From contig OX393550.1 of NCBI GenBank assembly GCA_947650365.1, forward strand, positions 66,829,744 to 66,893,743: 64,000 bases of DNA, written 5' to 3'. Of the stretch, positions 43,701 to 53,474 are shown piece after piece. This DNA comes from Chamaelirium japonicum (taxonomy: Eukaryota; Streptophyta; Magnoliopsida; Liliales; Melanthiaceae). Position 1 is the stretch's first letter. Every line of letters begins with the position of its first letter. A program made the translations under genes and the position numbers. Below the pieces are notes generated by a model. That model was not told the DNA's origin and did not search any database. It saw only the letters and a program-made list of their open reading frames with translations.

Positions 43701-43942
43701 TAAGGGTGGCCAGATGGAAGAACCTGGTATTGTGATCACCTTGAGAGATCCAATGAGCCTTAGATCTCTGTTTCCATAAAAGTTTCTCCTTAGGTAGAAG
43801 ATCTTCAATTTTACCTTGGTAGGATCGTTCTAAAATGAGATTTCTTCTGTAGATGGTCTAGACTGAATTTGCTCAAGAATCGGTTATTCGCTATGAGCTT
43901 TGGAAGACTTATGAACATCTTACAGTGCCATTTACATAGATC
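40790..43942 (-). pseudogene. LINE (L1-type) ORF2, broken
   Basis: Minus-strand pieces of one plant L1 ORF2: the region before RT (near 43900-43500), RT start (43474-43172, KSPGPDGLNAGFYKSCW, FRPISLCNVLYN), RT palm (43076-42700, KLDFAKAYD, catalytic YADD intact at 42736-42747 but in a shifted frame), later RT (42696-42394, NYNKSNILFSNN), the GGLGIHEFGAMNLAFLMKPC region (42266-42069), a zinc-binding domain (41660-41391, CLMCNQHAEDEVHLFFDC) and an RNase H-like end (41280-40790, VESLAILEGLKLYLQLR). Stops and frameshifts between pieces show it is dead. Its 5' part, including the endonuclease, is separated by the Harbinger insertion at 43946. Confidence 0.88.
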
Positions 43943-44459
43943 TTAGAGCATCTCCAACGACCTCCGAAGACACCTCCGAAGGATGATGTGGCACTTCGAT
44001 CCAGAATCACCGCTCCAACCGGCTCTGAAGACACATCAGAAGGATGACGCGACGCTACTTTTGATTGGGACCTCCGAAGGCCTCCACATACAACAGAGGT
44101 CCTTTGAAGGCTCCCAAGGAATTAAAAAATATTTGTTTTACCAAAACGCCCCTATCATTTTAGAAATTATTTTTTATTTGTCAAACATTGTATACACTAT
44201 ACAACGGCTACTTTTTGCTCGTTTGAGAGGCAACGGCTAAATTTTGGACAGTTGCCCCAATTTGGATGTTTGTGGTTGGTTTAAAACAAAATAAAAATAG
44301 GTTAAAATTCTAAAAAATATAATTTTTTAAAAAAAATCTATAAATACCCCCTTCTACCCACCATTCTTCATTCTTCCATCATTATTCATTCTCCCACCCA
44401 CCATTCTTCTTCTCCCACCTAACTTCAAAATAAAACTTCTCTCGCCCACCAACGAGTAT

Positions 44460-45575
44460 ATGGATCCATATCAAAAAATTTCCTACTCACAATTTCTCAC
44501 CGGTGATGAATCGGCCTGCAACGCATACATGAGTAGCGGTCGAGTCGATGGGAACCCGATGTTCTCGATTCCGAAAAAGGAGTCAACGACGCAAGGAGAG
44601 GAATCATCCGAACAAGCATCGATCATGGGGAAGAAGAAGTCTTACAAACGGGGAGAAACTGGACCATCCCCGAGGATAAATCGCTTGTGTCCGTATGGCT
44701 CAACATGAGCCAAGATACAATCCAAGGTACCGGCCAACCACGACTTTATTTTTGGGCAAGAATTTATGAATATTACACCAAGTACAATACCTACTGTATG
44801 ATCGAACAGACCCAAAGCCAAATGATGCATCGATAGTTGGCCATTCAAATGGCGGTCAACAAGTTTTACGAGTGCGTTAGCCAAATCGAAAGACGACCGA
44901 GATCCGGTACTAGACTTGTTGACCAGGTAAATACTTAGCGGGTAATTTTGTTTAGATAATTATGTCATCTATGGTTTTAATTTATTTTAAATTATTTATG
45001 CAGCTGCAGATGCAAAACTTTTTTACAACGATCTCTACCACGAGGCATTCAAATTCAAGCATTGCTGGGTGGAGCTACAATATCAGCAGAAATGGATGCA
45101 GCAAACACAATCCTTTCATCAAGTACGGACAGAGTCGAGGAGAGGGAGGGAGTCTGATTCGTCACCAAATATCTCCTCTCCAGCAACCCCAGATGTTATA
45201 AGCCTCAGGGATGAAGATGACGGTCCTATTGAGATGCAAAGGCCGGAGGGGAGGAAGGCAGCAAAATTGATAAGGAAGCGTAATGGTCAGGTGGTAATTG
45301 ACGGAGGAAGCAGCGAATCTACCTCCGACCTGTTCAAGGAGGCATTCGCATGGATGAAGATGAATAAGGAACAATCCAGAAAAGAAAGAAAAGAAAGAAG
45401 GGATAAGAATACTGAAAACGCAACTATGGTCGAAGTCGCAAAGTTGCAAGCACAAACCGAGTCTCAAAAGAAAATACGAAAGCAACAAAAATTGGATGAT
45501 GCGGTCATGATGAAGGATCTCACAGGCCGGCCTCTCACAGGCAGAACGAAAATACTTCGAACTGTGCAAGTCTAA
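44460..45575 (+). pseudogene. Harbinger ORF1 (Myb/SANT-like plus NAM-associated domain), broken
   Basis: Harbinger ORF1 proteins bind DNA and help bring the transposase into the nucleus. ATG 44460 begins MDPYQKISYSQF. A Myb/SANT-like region follows across a 1-base frameshift near 44660 (NWTIPEDKSLVSVWLNMSQD, IYEYYTKYNTYCMIEQ). A TAG interrupts it near 44833. An intron with GT-AG ends is likely at 44927-45003. The second part encodes FKFKHCWVELQYQQKWMQQ and the NAM-associated C-terminal domain at 45069-45575 (RPEGRKAAKLIRKRNGQ, then a Lys/Glu-rich helix). The C-terminal half is still open. Confidence 0.8.
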
Positions 45576-45823
45576 GATTAGAGTTCGGAAAGGATTATGA
45601 TTTCTTTGAGTTATAATATATAGTAGCTTTAATTAGGGTTGTGATTTCCTTGAATTACTTGAATTATATAATTTTTAGTAGATTGTATTAGGTGTTGAAC
45701 TCTTTCGGCATTCAATAAAAGTACTTTTATTATTGAAATTGAAAGCGTGTATAAAAACTTGAATAAGTTTGAGACAATTACATTAAAATAAAAAACATAA
45801 TCTTAAACTAGAGATCCCATGAG

Positions 45824-46990
45824 TTACCACAAATGATCGATCAAATCATTTTGAAGTTGGTCGTGGGTTTCCCTGCTCCTTATCCGATGATAATTCTGGA
45901 TAAACTCCATCAGATATACCGTGTGCTCGTGAAAAGCTTCTACAGTTGGCGTTATATTGGGGACGTTAAAGTCGAGATCGTGGTGAAGATCATGTTCATC
46001 TTCAACAATCATATTATGCATTATAATGCAGGCTGTCATGATGTCTATAAGCACATTCGGCTATCAAAAATGTGTCGATCCACTTACTATCGCAAATTGG
46101 GCTTGCAACACTCCAAAAACCCACTCGACATCCTTCCTTGCCCCCTCTTGTTGTTGAGCGAAGTACTTATTATTGTTTCCTTGAGGGTGCTGGGATGGTC
46201 TTCACTAATGTTGACTATGAGGGATAAATCTCATCGGCGAGATAATACCCCATATTATAGTCATGACTGTTGATTGTAAAATTACATGGGGTTGCTCTTC
46301 CCTCTGCAAGTTGCTTAAAGACAGGTGAGCGATCGAAGACGTTAATGTCATTGTGCGACCCTGGCAGCCTGAAGAAGGAGTGTCAGATCCATAGATCTTT
46401 ACTAGCTACAGCCTCTAAAATAATATTGGCTCGTGAATATGGTCAGTGTACATACCTTGCCAGGCTGTTGGGCAGTTCTTCCACTTCCAGTGTATGCAAT
46501 TTATGCTTCCGAGCATGCCTAAAAACCTTCGTTGTTCACCTTCTGTGAGGAGTCATGCAATATCTTCGTTATTGGATGAATAAAAATACTCCTCCCCAAA
46601 GACGTTGATGACCGCTCGAACAAACCTCTGTAAGCTCTCGATCGAAGTACTTTTTTTGATTCGAACATAGTCCTCCACGAAATCGGCGGATGCTCTATAC
46701 GCAAGCATCCGCATAGCGGCGGTAATCGTTTGAAGACTGGATAGTCCTAATTTTCTAGCATTGTCCCTCTTTTGGATGATTTAGTTGTCGTGGTCCACGA
46801 CTGCGTCGTGGATCCGCAGGAAGAGAGGACGACTCATCCTGAATCTCCGCTGGAACTGGTAAGGAAGATAAGTCGAATGATCGACAAAGTAATCTTGGAA
46901 TAGCCAATTATGACCTTCCAGTCTACTACGATCAAGCACGATATGGCCTGGTACGAAGTCACGTCTTCTACGTTGGTGTGAACTTTCAGT
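45824..46990 (-). pseudogene. Harbinger transposase (DDE_Tnp_4 type), broken
   Basis: Minus-strand pieces follow the plant HARBI1-like order: YLPYQFQRRFRMSRPLFLRI near 46860, LSSLQTITAAMRMLAYRASA near 46700, LGSINCIHWKWKNCPTAWQG near 46490, a nuclease region, and the end LIDIMTACIIMHNMIVEDEH with LQNDLIDHLW at 46054-45824. Several stops and frameshifts interrupt the frame. It converges on ORF1, the usual Harbinger arrangement. Confidence 0.85.
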
Positions 46991-47547
46991 TTGCTGCTTT
47001 TCCTCACAGAAGAAATAAGGGTGGAGCTATCGTTGATGTTGCTCGACGTATTATCAGTGGGGCTCAAACCAGACAAAGTGTTTGGAGAGTGGATGGTTTG
47101 GACAAAGTATGAATGTGTGATGGTGTGATGAGAGAAGCGATATCTTTATATAAAAAAAATTCCAACGAATAGATGTCTATCCTTTGGTGGTGGTAATGCA
47201 TGCCACCTCGCATGTCATGCCCAATGGATACAAATCTATCAGTTTGGCTCTTGAAATACGAGCCACCTCTCATATTGTGCCCAATAGATAGAAATTTATA
47301 AGTTTGTCTCTTGAAATGTGCGTGTAGACACACGAATTTCGTCGGACCCGAACCCGACTTACGTGTGCCGACGCGGATGCAAACCCGACGCGCGGACTCG
47401 ACTCGCGCGCGCCGACGCGGATGCAAACCCAACATGCGGACCCGACTCGTGCGCACCGATGCGGACCCGGACCCGACTCGCACCTAGCAAAGAGGAGCGG
47501 ACCCCATTGTGGGCACCGAAATTAGCCCACGAATTGGACCCGACCCG

Positions 47548-47830
47548 CATGCGAAACCTGGCCCACACACAATGGCCCGCATGCGAAACCTGGCCCACAC
47601 ACAACGGCCCGCATGCGAAACCCGGCCCACACACAACGGCCCGCATGCGAAATTAGGCCCGCGCACAACGGCCCGCATGCGAAATTAGGCCCGTGCACAA
47701 CGGCCCACATGCGCAACTCGGCCCACACACAACGGCCCACATGCGAAATGCGAACCTCGGCCCATACACAACGGCCCGCATGCGGAATTGGGCCCGCACA
47801 CCAATGGCCCGCATGCACACTTGGCCCGCG
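47548..47830. repeat. 30-bp minisatellite in U3 (5' LTR)
   Basis: Roughly nine copies of a unit of the type CACACAACGGCCCGCATGCG followed by AAACCTGGCC, with length variants. Each copy holds the palindrome GCATGC or a variant. The same array is at 57516-57800 in the 3' LTR. Confidence 0.9.
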
Positions 47831-48337
47831 TGCAAACTCAATCCGCGCACCATGGCCCAACTCAAAGCAAACGGGTCCCACCGGACCCGTGACTCGAACA
47901 CAAAGAGGGGGGCCCACCGGCCCCCCTTCTAGAAAACCGTGCCCCCTCCCCATGGGGAGGTGGGGCCGGCCATAAAGAAAAAGAAAACAAAAAAGGAAAA
48001 AAAAAAAAGAAAAGAAAAGAAAAGAAGAAAAAAATCAAAACCGTCTTGATGCGGGGGGAGGTGGCGTGGATGTCTACACAACCGTAGATCCGCGACGATC
48101 CCTCGATCCAACGGACAAGATGACGTTGTGTCGCCATCTGATCCAAAAGTGCAACAAAAATAACAACTCGATCTTTAAAGATCGAGTCACATCTAGCCCA
48201 TAACCACTCCAACTAAAAAGGAGGAAATCGGGTTTGTTTCCCCAAATAAGGGAACGATATCTCGATGGTTATGAGGGGAGATATTGGAGGAAACAAAAAG
48301 ATTTCAGCAATATCTCCCCCAACCGCCCCCCTTTGCC

Positions 48338-48345
48338 TATAAATA
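48338..48345 (+). promoter_or_regulatory. LTR TATA box (inner element, 5' LTR)
   Basis: TATAAATA in TTGCCTATAAATAGAAGG. The equivalents are at 58316-58323 in the 3' LTR and 60446-60453 in the outer element's LTR, in the same local context. Confidence 0.85.
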
Positions 48346-48720
48346 GAAGGGGTCGGGGAAGGCATCAAGGGACAGAAAAGCTGAAGACGAAAGGGCTCTG
48401 CAAGAGAAGCTCCAACGCTTGAAGACCGGAGGCTTCACGAGGCATGGCAAGCACGTCCTACGGGAATCCTTGGCCCTTCAAGTCCTCAACAACGTGAAGA
48501 CCTTGCACTCGAAGATCAAAGCTTCGACTCCTTGCACGAAGAAGAAAGCTCGGAGAAGAAGACCCGGAGTTGTCGTCATCCCGACTCCTCCAACGATCTT
48601 CATCAGCTCCGAAGACGCCATAAGCAAAGGCCGGAGAAGAAGATCGAAGCCGACAACACCCGTCATCTTCAACAAAGGCGTCGACTCCTCGCACGAAGAA
48701 GAAAGCTTGGAGAAGAAGGC

Positions 48721-49200
48721 CTGAAGCCGGTGCTACCCCTGCCGTCTTCGTCAACAAAAGCCGACGCTACAACCGTCGTGCGGAGATCGGTGCTACCCCC
48801 ACCGTCTTCACCAACAAAGCCGACGCTACAACCGTCGTGCGAAGATCGGTGCTACCCCCGCCATCTTCATCAACAAAAGCCAACGCTACAACCGTCGTGC
48901 GAAGATCGGTGCTACCCCCGCCATCTTTATCAACAAAAGCCGACGCTACAACCGTCGTGCGAAGATCGGTGCTACCCCCGCCATCTTCATCAACAAAAGC
49001 CGACGCTACAACCGTCGTGCGAAGATCGGTGCTACCCCCGCCATCTTCATCAACAAAAGCCGACGCTACAACCGTCGTGCGGAGATCGGTGCTACCCCCG
49101 CCATCTTCATCAACAAAAGCCGACGCTACAACCGTCGTGCGGAGATCGGTGCTACCCCCGCCGTCTTCATCAACAAAAGCCGACGCTACAACCGTCGCAT
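48721..49200. repeat. 60-bp minisatellite in the transcribed LTR (5' LTR)
   Basis: Eight units of GATCGGTGCTACCCCCGCCA, TCTTCATCAACAAAAGCC, GACGCTACAACCGTCGTGCG type; the second unit lacks one A. Since 60 is divisible by three, several frames stay open through the array. The 3' LTR carries the same eight-unit array at about 58699-59178. Confidence 0.95.
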
Positions 49201-49947
49201 AGAGATCGGTGTTACACCCACCATCTCCACAAGAAGCCTTCAACTCCGATCAAACCAAATACGCCCGGAGAAGAAGCCAGCCGATGTCACAACCGTCGAG
49301 GAAGCCGGAAGAATAAAGAAGCCCTGAAGAAGTAGCCATCGTCGTTCGAGAAGAAGATCGAGTCAAAGCTAAAGTCAAAGCCGACGCAAGAAGCCAAAGC
49401 AAACGCCCCGGTAAAGCCCGCGCTAAAGCAACGCATGTGCCAAAGCCAAGCAACTACGACGGTCACGAGCAAAGCACCGCACGTTCTAGCCGATACGACG
49501 CGAAGTCCGAAAGAACTAAAGCATCGCAAGCCTCTACCCGCCTACGTTCAAGCGCAAGCGCCAAAGCAAAGCAAACGCCAGAGCCACGCCAAAGCTACGC
49601 CAAAGCCGAAAGCTAAAGCCAAAGCTGACGCCAAAAACACGATCGACGCCGCGAACCGACGATCAAGGACGCTGAGGTCAAGCAAGGATCGAGGAAGACA
49701 CGAAGACCGAGGAACGAAGCCCAAGGCCTCCCTAGCCGAGAAAGTGCGAAGCACGGACGGGACAAAATCAACGGCAGAAACTCCTTAGCCTCTCAAAAAC
49801 CCTCACCCTGTAAAGACCTCTGTCCTGGGCAACCCCTTCAGAGCTCTCGCACGAATACCACGTGGAGACGCGGATCAAAGGGACCCTCCAGAGGATCTCT
49901 CCCACAATCTCCTGATCAAAGAAAATTTGTAATCTCGTGTGATCCGC

Positions 49948-49953
49948 AATAAA
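49948..49953 (+). terminator. LTR polyadenylation signal
   Basis: AATAAA in GATCCGCAATAAAGACGACC, 29 bases before the LTR end. It is repeated at 59926-59931 in the 3' LTR and 62282-62287 in the outer LTR. Confidence 0.8.
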
Positions 49954-49988
49954 GACGACCCGTATCTTTTTCCACGACCACAGATTTC

Positions 49989-50006
49989 TGGCACGCCCGG
50001 TGGGAC
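49989..50006 (+). promoter_or_regulatory. Primer-binding-like site of inner element
   Basis: TGGCACGCCCGGTGGGAC begins 6 bases after the 5' LTR (spacer GATTTC). The outer element has the same spacing and a near-identical site. The priming tRNA is not identified here. Confidence 0.75.
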
Positions 50007-50054
50007 CTCCTCTCCTTTCATCCGTACGTTTGAAGAAGTTGCTTCAAGTTCGCC

Positions 50055-53000
50055 ATGGCCGGGACGAACGATGATACGTTTGCTCCAACAAGCCTTTCAC
50101 CTATCGCCGAGTCTCCACTACTCCAACACGGTGATCCAGAAAACCCGGAGGATGTCATTCCCCCGGTAGTACGTGTCTACACTCGGTGTACTCAAACTCT
50201 TGCGGACTTCTTCACGCCAGAAACTGTTACCGAAGATGCCCGCCAAGGCGCCAATGAGGCCTTGGTGCATGAAGAAACGAGCCTCAATCCTGGAACATCT
50301 GTCCAGAAGTTTGGGGAGGACCAGCCCCAACCCCGAACCCGTTCGGGTTCTCCAGCGGACTTTGCACCTCCCTTGCCGGGGGCAAACATCCGTCATCAAG
50401 CAGAAGCAAGTCAGCGTAACTACGTCTCCGACGACGATGGCGAGGTTGCGGGAGTACAACATCAAGACGTCCTGCGACATCATCCTCCGTCCGTTCTCCA
50501 GCTCCAAGTCATGCAAATGGGTGAACACATGGCTCAGCTCACCCGACTAATGGAAGAGAAAGATCGTCACATCAACACCTTGCTTCAAAGGCTGAGTACC
50601 AGGGATGCCGTAACATTCGGTCAACCTCTTGCTTCTCCAGTAGCTGCTCCAGCCCCGTCTCCAACTCCTGCTCTTGCAGAAGTTGGCCCGGCAATACTAG
50701 CAACTACTCCTGCACTTTCCTTGGCTCCCGTGCCAGCCTCGGCAGCCGCGCAACCTTCGATGGCAGTGACGATGAATGCCCAGCAGATACAAGCACTAGT
50801 GGCAGACATGATGCGTTCCCACGGCAGCAGCCTACCTCCGATTACGGCGGCATATTCAAAGCCTTACACCACAAGGATCCAACAGCTGCGCTTCCCTACC
50901 GGGTTCCAGCCACCAAAGTTTCAACACTTCGACGGGAAGGGAAATCCAAGACAACACATTGCCCACTTCGTCGAAACTTGCAACAACGCCGGCACATACG
51001 GCGACGCGATGGTGAAGCAGTTCGTTCGCACCCTCAAAGGTAATGCTTTTGACTGGTATGTTGATCTTCCTCCAGGATCCATTGATAGCTGGGATCAAAT
51101 GGAGAGGGAGTTCCTCAACCGCTTCTACAGCACTCGGCGCATCGTCAGCATGACCGAGCTTACTACTACCAAGCAAAGGAAGGATGAGCCGGTGATCGAC
51201 TACATTGATCGTTGGAGAAACCTTGCGCTAAACTCGCGAGATCGCTTGTCTGAAGACTCAGCCATCGAGTTGTGCACCCAAGGCATGCACTGGGGCTTGC
51301 TCTACATCCTCAAAGGGATCAAGCCTCGGTCCTTCGAAGAACTGGCGACTCGGGCTCATGACATGGAGCTCAGCTTAGCAAATCACGGGGACTCAAAGGC
51401 CAAAGCCTTCCTGAAGGTGGAAGAGGAGGACGAACCGGTGGCATCAAAGCAAGTCAACGTCACCGACCTCGCTTCGACTTCCAAACCACTCAAGATCGGT
51501 GGCAAGCCGGACAAAGGCAAAGGAGTCGCCATACCACCTCCTCAGCCTCAACGGCCACCAAGGATGACTCTCGAGGAGCTTGAAGCTAAGGAGTATCCCT
51601 TCCCAGACTCGGAAGTTTCCTCCATGTTTGATCAATTGATGCAAGAAAAGATGATCAAGCTTCCGCCACCAAAAAGGCCGGAACAAGCACATCGAGTCAA
51701 CGATCCGCTCTTCTGTAAGTACCACCGGATGGTCAGCCATCCCATCGAGAAGTGCTTTGTCTTCAAAGATAAGATCATGGCACTCGCTAAGCAAGGGATG
51801 ATCGAGATCGACTCTGGTGATATCGTCGAGTCAAATATGACGTCAATCACCTTCGATTCCTTCCCGCCAGTGCTGACTGCTCCACAATGCACTTCAGCAA
51901 GGCTGCGCATCGCCTGTCAAAGATCCATGGCAAAACCAGCTCCAAGAAGACGACGACGGTATGCTCCTACAGTGCCCTGGGCCAAATCCTCACTGCCTTG
52001 GGGGCAACCGCCTCTCGTGCAAACACTCCCTCTTCCAAACAAAGCTACATCCCAGCATGTGCTCAAAGCAAGAGACGAGCAAAGAGACCCTGAAGTCAGC
52101 CTGCTAGGCCAGCCATCAGGTAAGTTCGACTTCTACGTCTTTTACTCCAAGCCTCCTTCGATCCCAATGAAAGAAATCAAGCCAACCGGCTGGGGATCAG
52201 AAGATGAGTCGGTAGAGCCTCCAAAAGAGCAAGTCCTTCCGATCAAAGAAGAGTCGTCGGTCACGGCACCAATTCTTCACCCTGGCGAGGAAGATCTTCT
52301 TGATAAAAATGCATGGGCTATGATGCCTCGAAGGAGAAGGCCACGACGATCAAACTACCAAATAGCACGTCTGGCCAACCACGAGCAAGATCGGGTGACA
52401 ACAAAACTCCCCGAAAGAAAGACCTTCAAGGAAAAGAGTGAAGCTCCAGAAAGAAAGACGTCCAAAGTACCTCCAGCAAGTCCGAAAAATCATCTCCAGC
52501 AAACACGCCTAGAGCTAGCAACACTCCAGGGGTTCTTTCCCAATCGCTTCCTTGAAGCTGATCAAAACTTCAAGGTTTCCTGCTGCATGATGGAAGTTCA
52601 TCAAGTGCTCCAGGAAGACGATAAAGAAGGCAGCTCCAATATCGAAAGCATGGAGAGAAGCATCGCCGCAAACGGCAAGCCGTGTAACGAGGCCAAAGCA
52701 TACCTTACTGACGTCAAGTTCCACCAGGTCAAAGACCTCATTGCAGAAGTTCCTCCAGTAAAAGCTCCACGAGCCCAGAAAGTCAAAACAGCTGTGAGGG
52801 ACAAAACCTCTCCACTTGCAAAACCCGTGACATCCTCCGGCCAAATGGTGCACGAAGATAAAGAAGCGCCAGCATCAAAACAGAAAATTCACATCAACTT
52901 CAGATCAAGCTCAATGCCACACGTTCCGTTGCTTGCTCAAGCTGCTTCAGTCCTGCGACTCGAATCTCAATGGCTTCGCAAGCCAGGACGATCACCTTCC

Positions 53001-53474
53001 ACTCCAGCAAAAGAACCAGCGTCACCATTCTCCGAGGCCAACTTCATCACTTTACAAGAGATGACACTACCGTTACATGGTCTGTTGCACGCCTCGAGCT
53101 CAACCCAGTCTTCTGAGTACACCAGCTCCGAGCAACTCGCAATCAAGCTAGGAAATACTCGGGGGCAAAACTCCACCGAGCTGGTGTTCAAATCCAGCCG
53201 CAACAAAGAAAGCACAGAGCATATGGGTTCATTACCCTCAGTTGCGATACCACATCGCCTGACAAAGACTCAAGCTCGTCTCTCCAAAAGCGACGAACAA
53301 ATTCTTCTAAACCACCGAGACATCGACTCCAGTCAAACTCCAGCAATTATCAAAACTCCAGGCAAGAAGATCTTCACTTCTAACTACATTGAAGCAAAGA
53401 AGGCGGATGGAAACTGCGAACCAGCAGCGACTCTGCCTACTAGCGGCAAGTCCCTCAAAAGGTACTTTGCCTAG
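50055..53474 (+). CDS. gag: Large intact Gag polyprotein (1139 aa), gag-only element
   Basis: Capsid/nucleocapsid precursor. The ATG at 50055 sits in CGCCATGGCC, a good start context, 72 bases past the 5' LTR, and the outer element starts at the same place. Residues 1-145 are acidic and Pro-rich. About 148-180 is a predicted coiled coil (QMGEHMAQLTRLMEEKDRHI). Ala/Pro linkers follow to about 235. The retrotransposon gag fold spans about 265-445 (PKFQHFDGKGNPRQH, RTLKGNAFDWYVDLPPGS, QMEREFLNRFYSTRR). A zinc-knuckle-like C-X2-H-X4-H-X4-C is at 554-567 (CKYHRMVSHPIEKC). The last 550 residues are Lys/Ser/Pro-rich with an Arg patch (RRRRPRR); no protease or RT is recognised. The frame ends cleanly, so there is no Gag-Pol fusion. 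Confidence 0.92.
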   Translation: MAGTNDDTFAPTSLSPIAESPLLQHGDPENPEDVIPPVVRVYTRCTQTLADFFTPETVTEDARQGANEALVHEETSLNPGTSVQKFGEDQPQPRTRSGSPADFAPPLPGANIRHQAEASQRNYVSDDDGEVAGVQHQDVLRHHPPSVLQLQVMQMGEHMAQLTRLMEEKDRHINTLLQRLSTRDAVTFGQPLASPVAAPAPSPTPALAEVGPAILATTPALSLAPVPASAAAQPSMAVTMNAQQIQALVADMMRSHGSSLPPITAAYSKPYTTRIQQLRFPTGFQPPKFQHFDGKGNPRQHIAHFVETCNNAGTYGDAMVKQFVRTLKGNAFDWYVDLPPGSIDSWDQMEREFLNRFYSTRRIVSMTELTTTKQRKDEPVIDYIDRWRNLALNSRDRLSEDSAIELCTQGMHWGLLYILKGIKPRSFEELATRAHDMELSLANHGDSKAKAFLKVEEEDEPVASKQVNVTDLASTSKPLKIGGKPDKGKGVAIPPPQPQRPPRMTLEELEAKEYPFPDSEVSSMFDQLMQEKMIKLPPPKRPEQAHRVNDPLFCKYHRMVSHPIEKCFVFKDKIMALAKQGMIEIDSGDIVESNMTSITFDSFPPVLTAPQCTSARLRIACQRSMAKPAPRRRRRYAPTVPWAKSSLPWGQPPLVQTLPLPNKATSQHVLKARDEQRDPEVSLLGQPSGKFDFYVFYSKPPSIPMKEIKPTGWGSEDESVEPPKEQVLPIKEESSVTAPILHPGEEDLLDKNAWAMMPRRRRPRRSNYQIARLANHEQDRVTTKLPERKTFKEKSEAPERKTSKVPPASPKNHLQQTRLELATLQGFFPNRFLEADQNFKVSCCMMEVHQVLQEDDKEGSSNIESMERSIAANGKPCNEAKAYLTDVKFHQVKDLIAEVPPVKAPRAQKVKTAVRDKTSPLAKPVTSSGQMVHEDKEAPASKQKIHINFRSSSMPHVPLLAQAASVLRLESQWLRKPGRSPSTPAKEPASPFSEANFITLQEMTLPLHGLLHASSSTQSSEYTSSEQLAIKLGNTRGQNSTELVFKSSRNKESTEHMGSLPSVAIPHRLTKTQARLSKSDEQILLNHRDIDSSQTPAIIKTPGKKIFTSNYIEAKKADGNCEPAATLPTSGKSLKRYFA

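Larger units (their letters stand above)
43946..47322. mobile_element. PIF/Harbinger DNA transposon, right end cut
   Basis: The left end starts GAGCATCTCCAACGACCTCC, directly after TTA (43943-43945), the family's 3-bp target. Two genes converge: ORF1 on plus from a TATA box CTATAAATACCC (near 44338), and the transposase on minus from a TATATAAAG box (near 47130-47140). Between 47160 and 47320 a subterminal unit of about 75 bp (GCCACCTC, CATTGTGCCCAATAGATA-like) is duplicated. The right terminal repeat is missing because an LTR retrotransposon inserted at 47323; the rest should lie beyond the window. Confidence 0.8.
47508..49982 (+). repeat. 5' LTR of inner element
   Basis: 2475 bp. U3 holds a 30-bp minisatellite and a CT/GA-rich block; TATAAATA at 48338-48345 sets the likely transcription start near 48370. 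The transcribed part contains a 60-bp minisatellite. The AATAAA at 49948-49953 lies 29 bases from the LTR end. Confidence 0.95.

Noticed and set aside
48532-49335. 267-codon plus-strand frame in the LTR (and its twin at 58510-59313)
   Set aside because: The frame is kept open by a 60-bp repeat without stops; two other frames across the same array are open too. No start context or domain supports a protein, though its persistence is mentioned as a finding.
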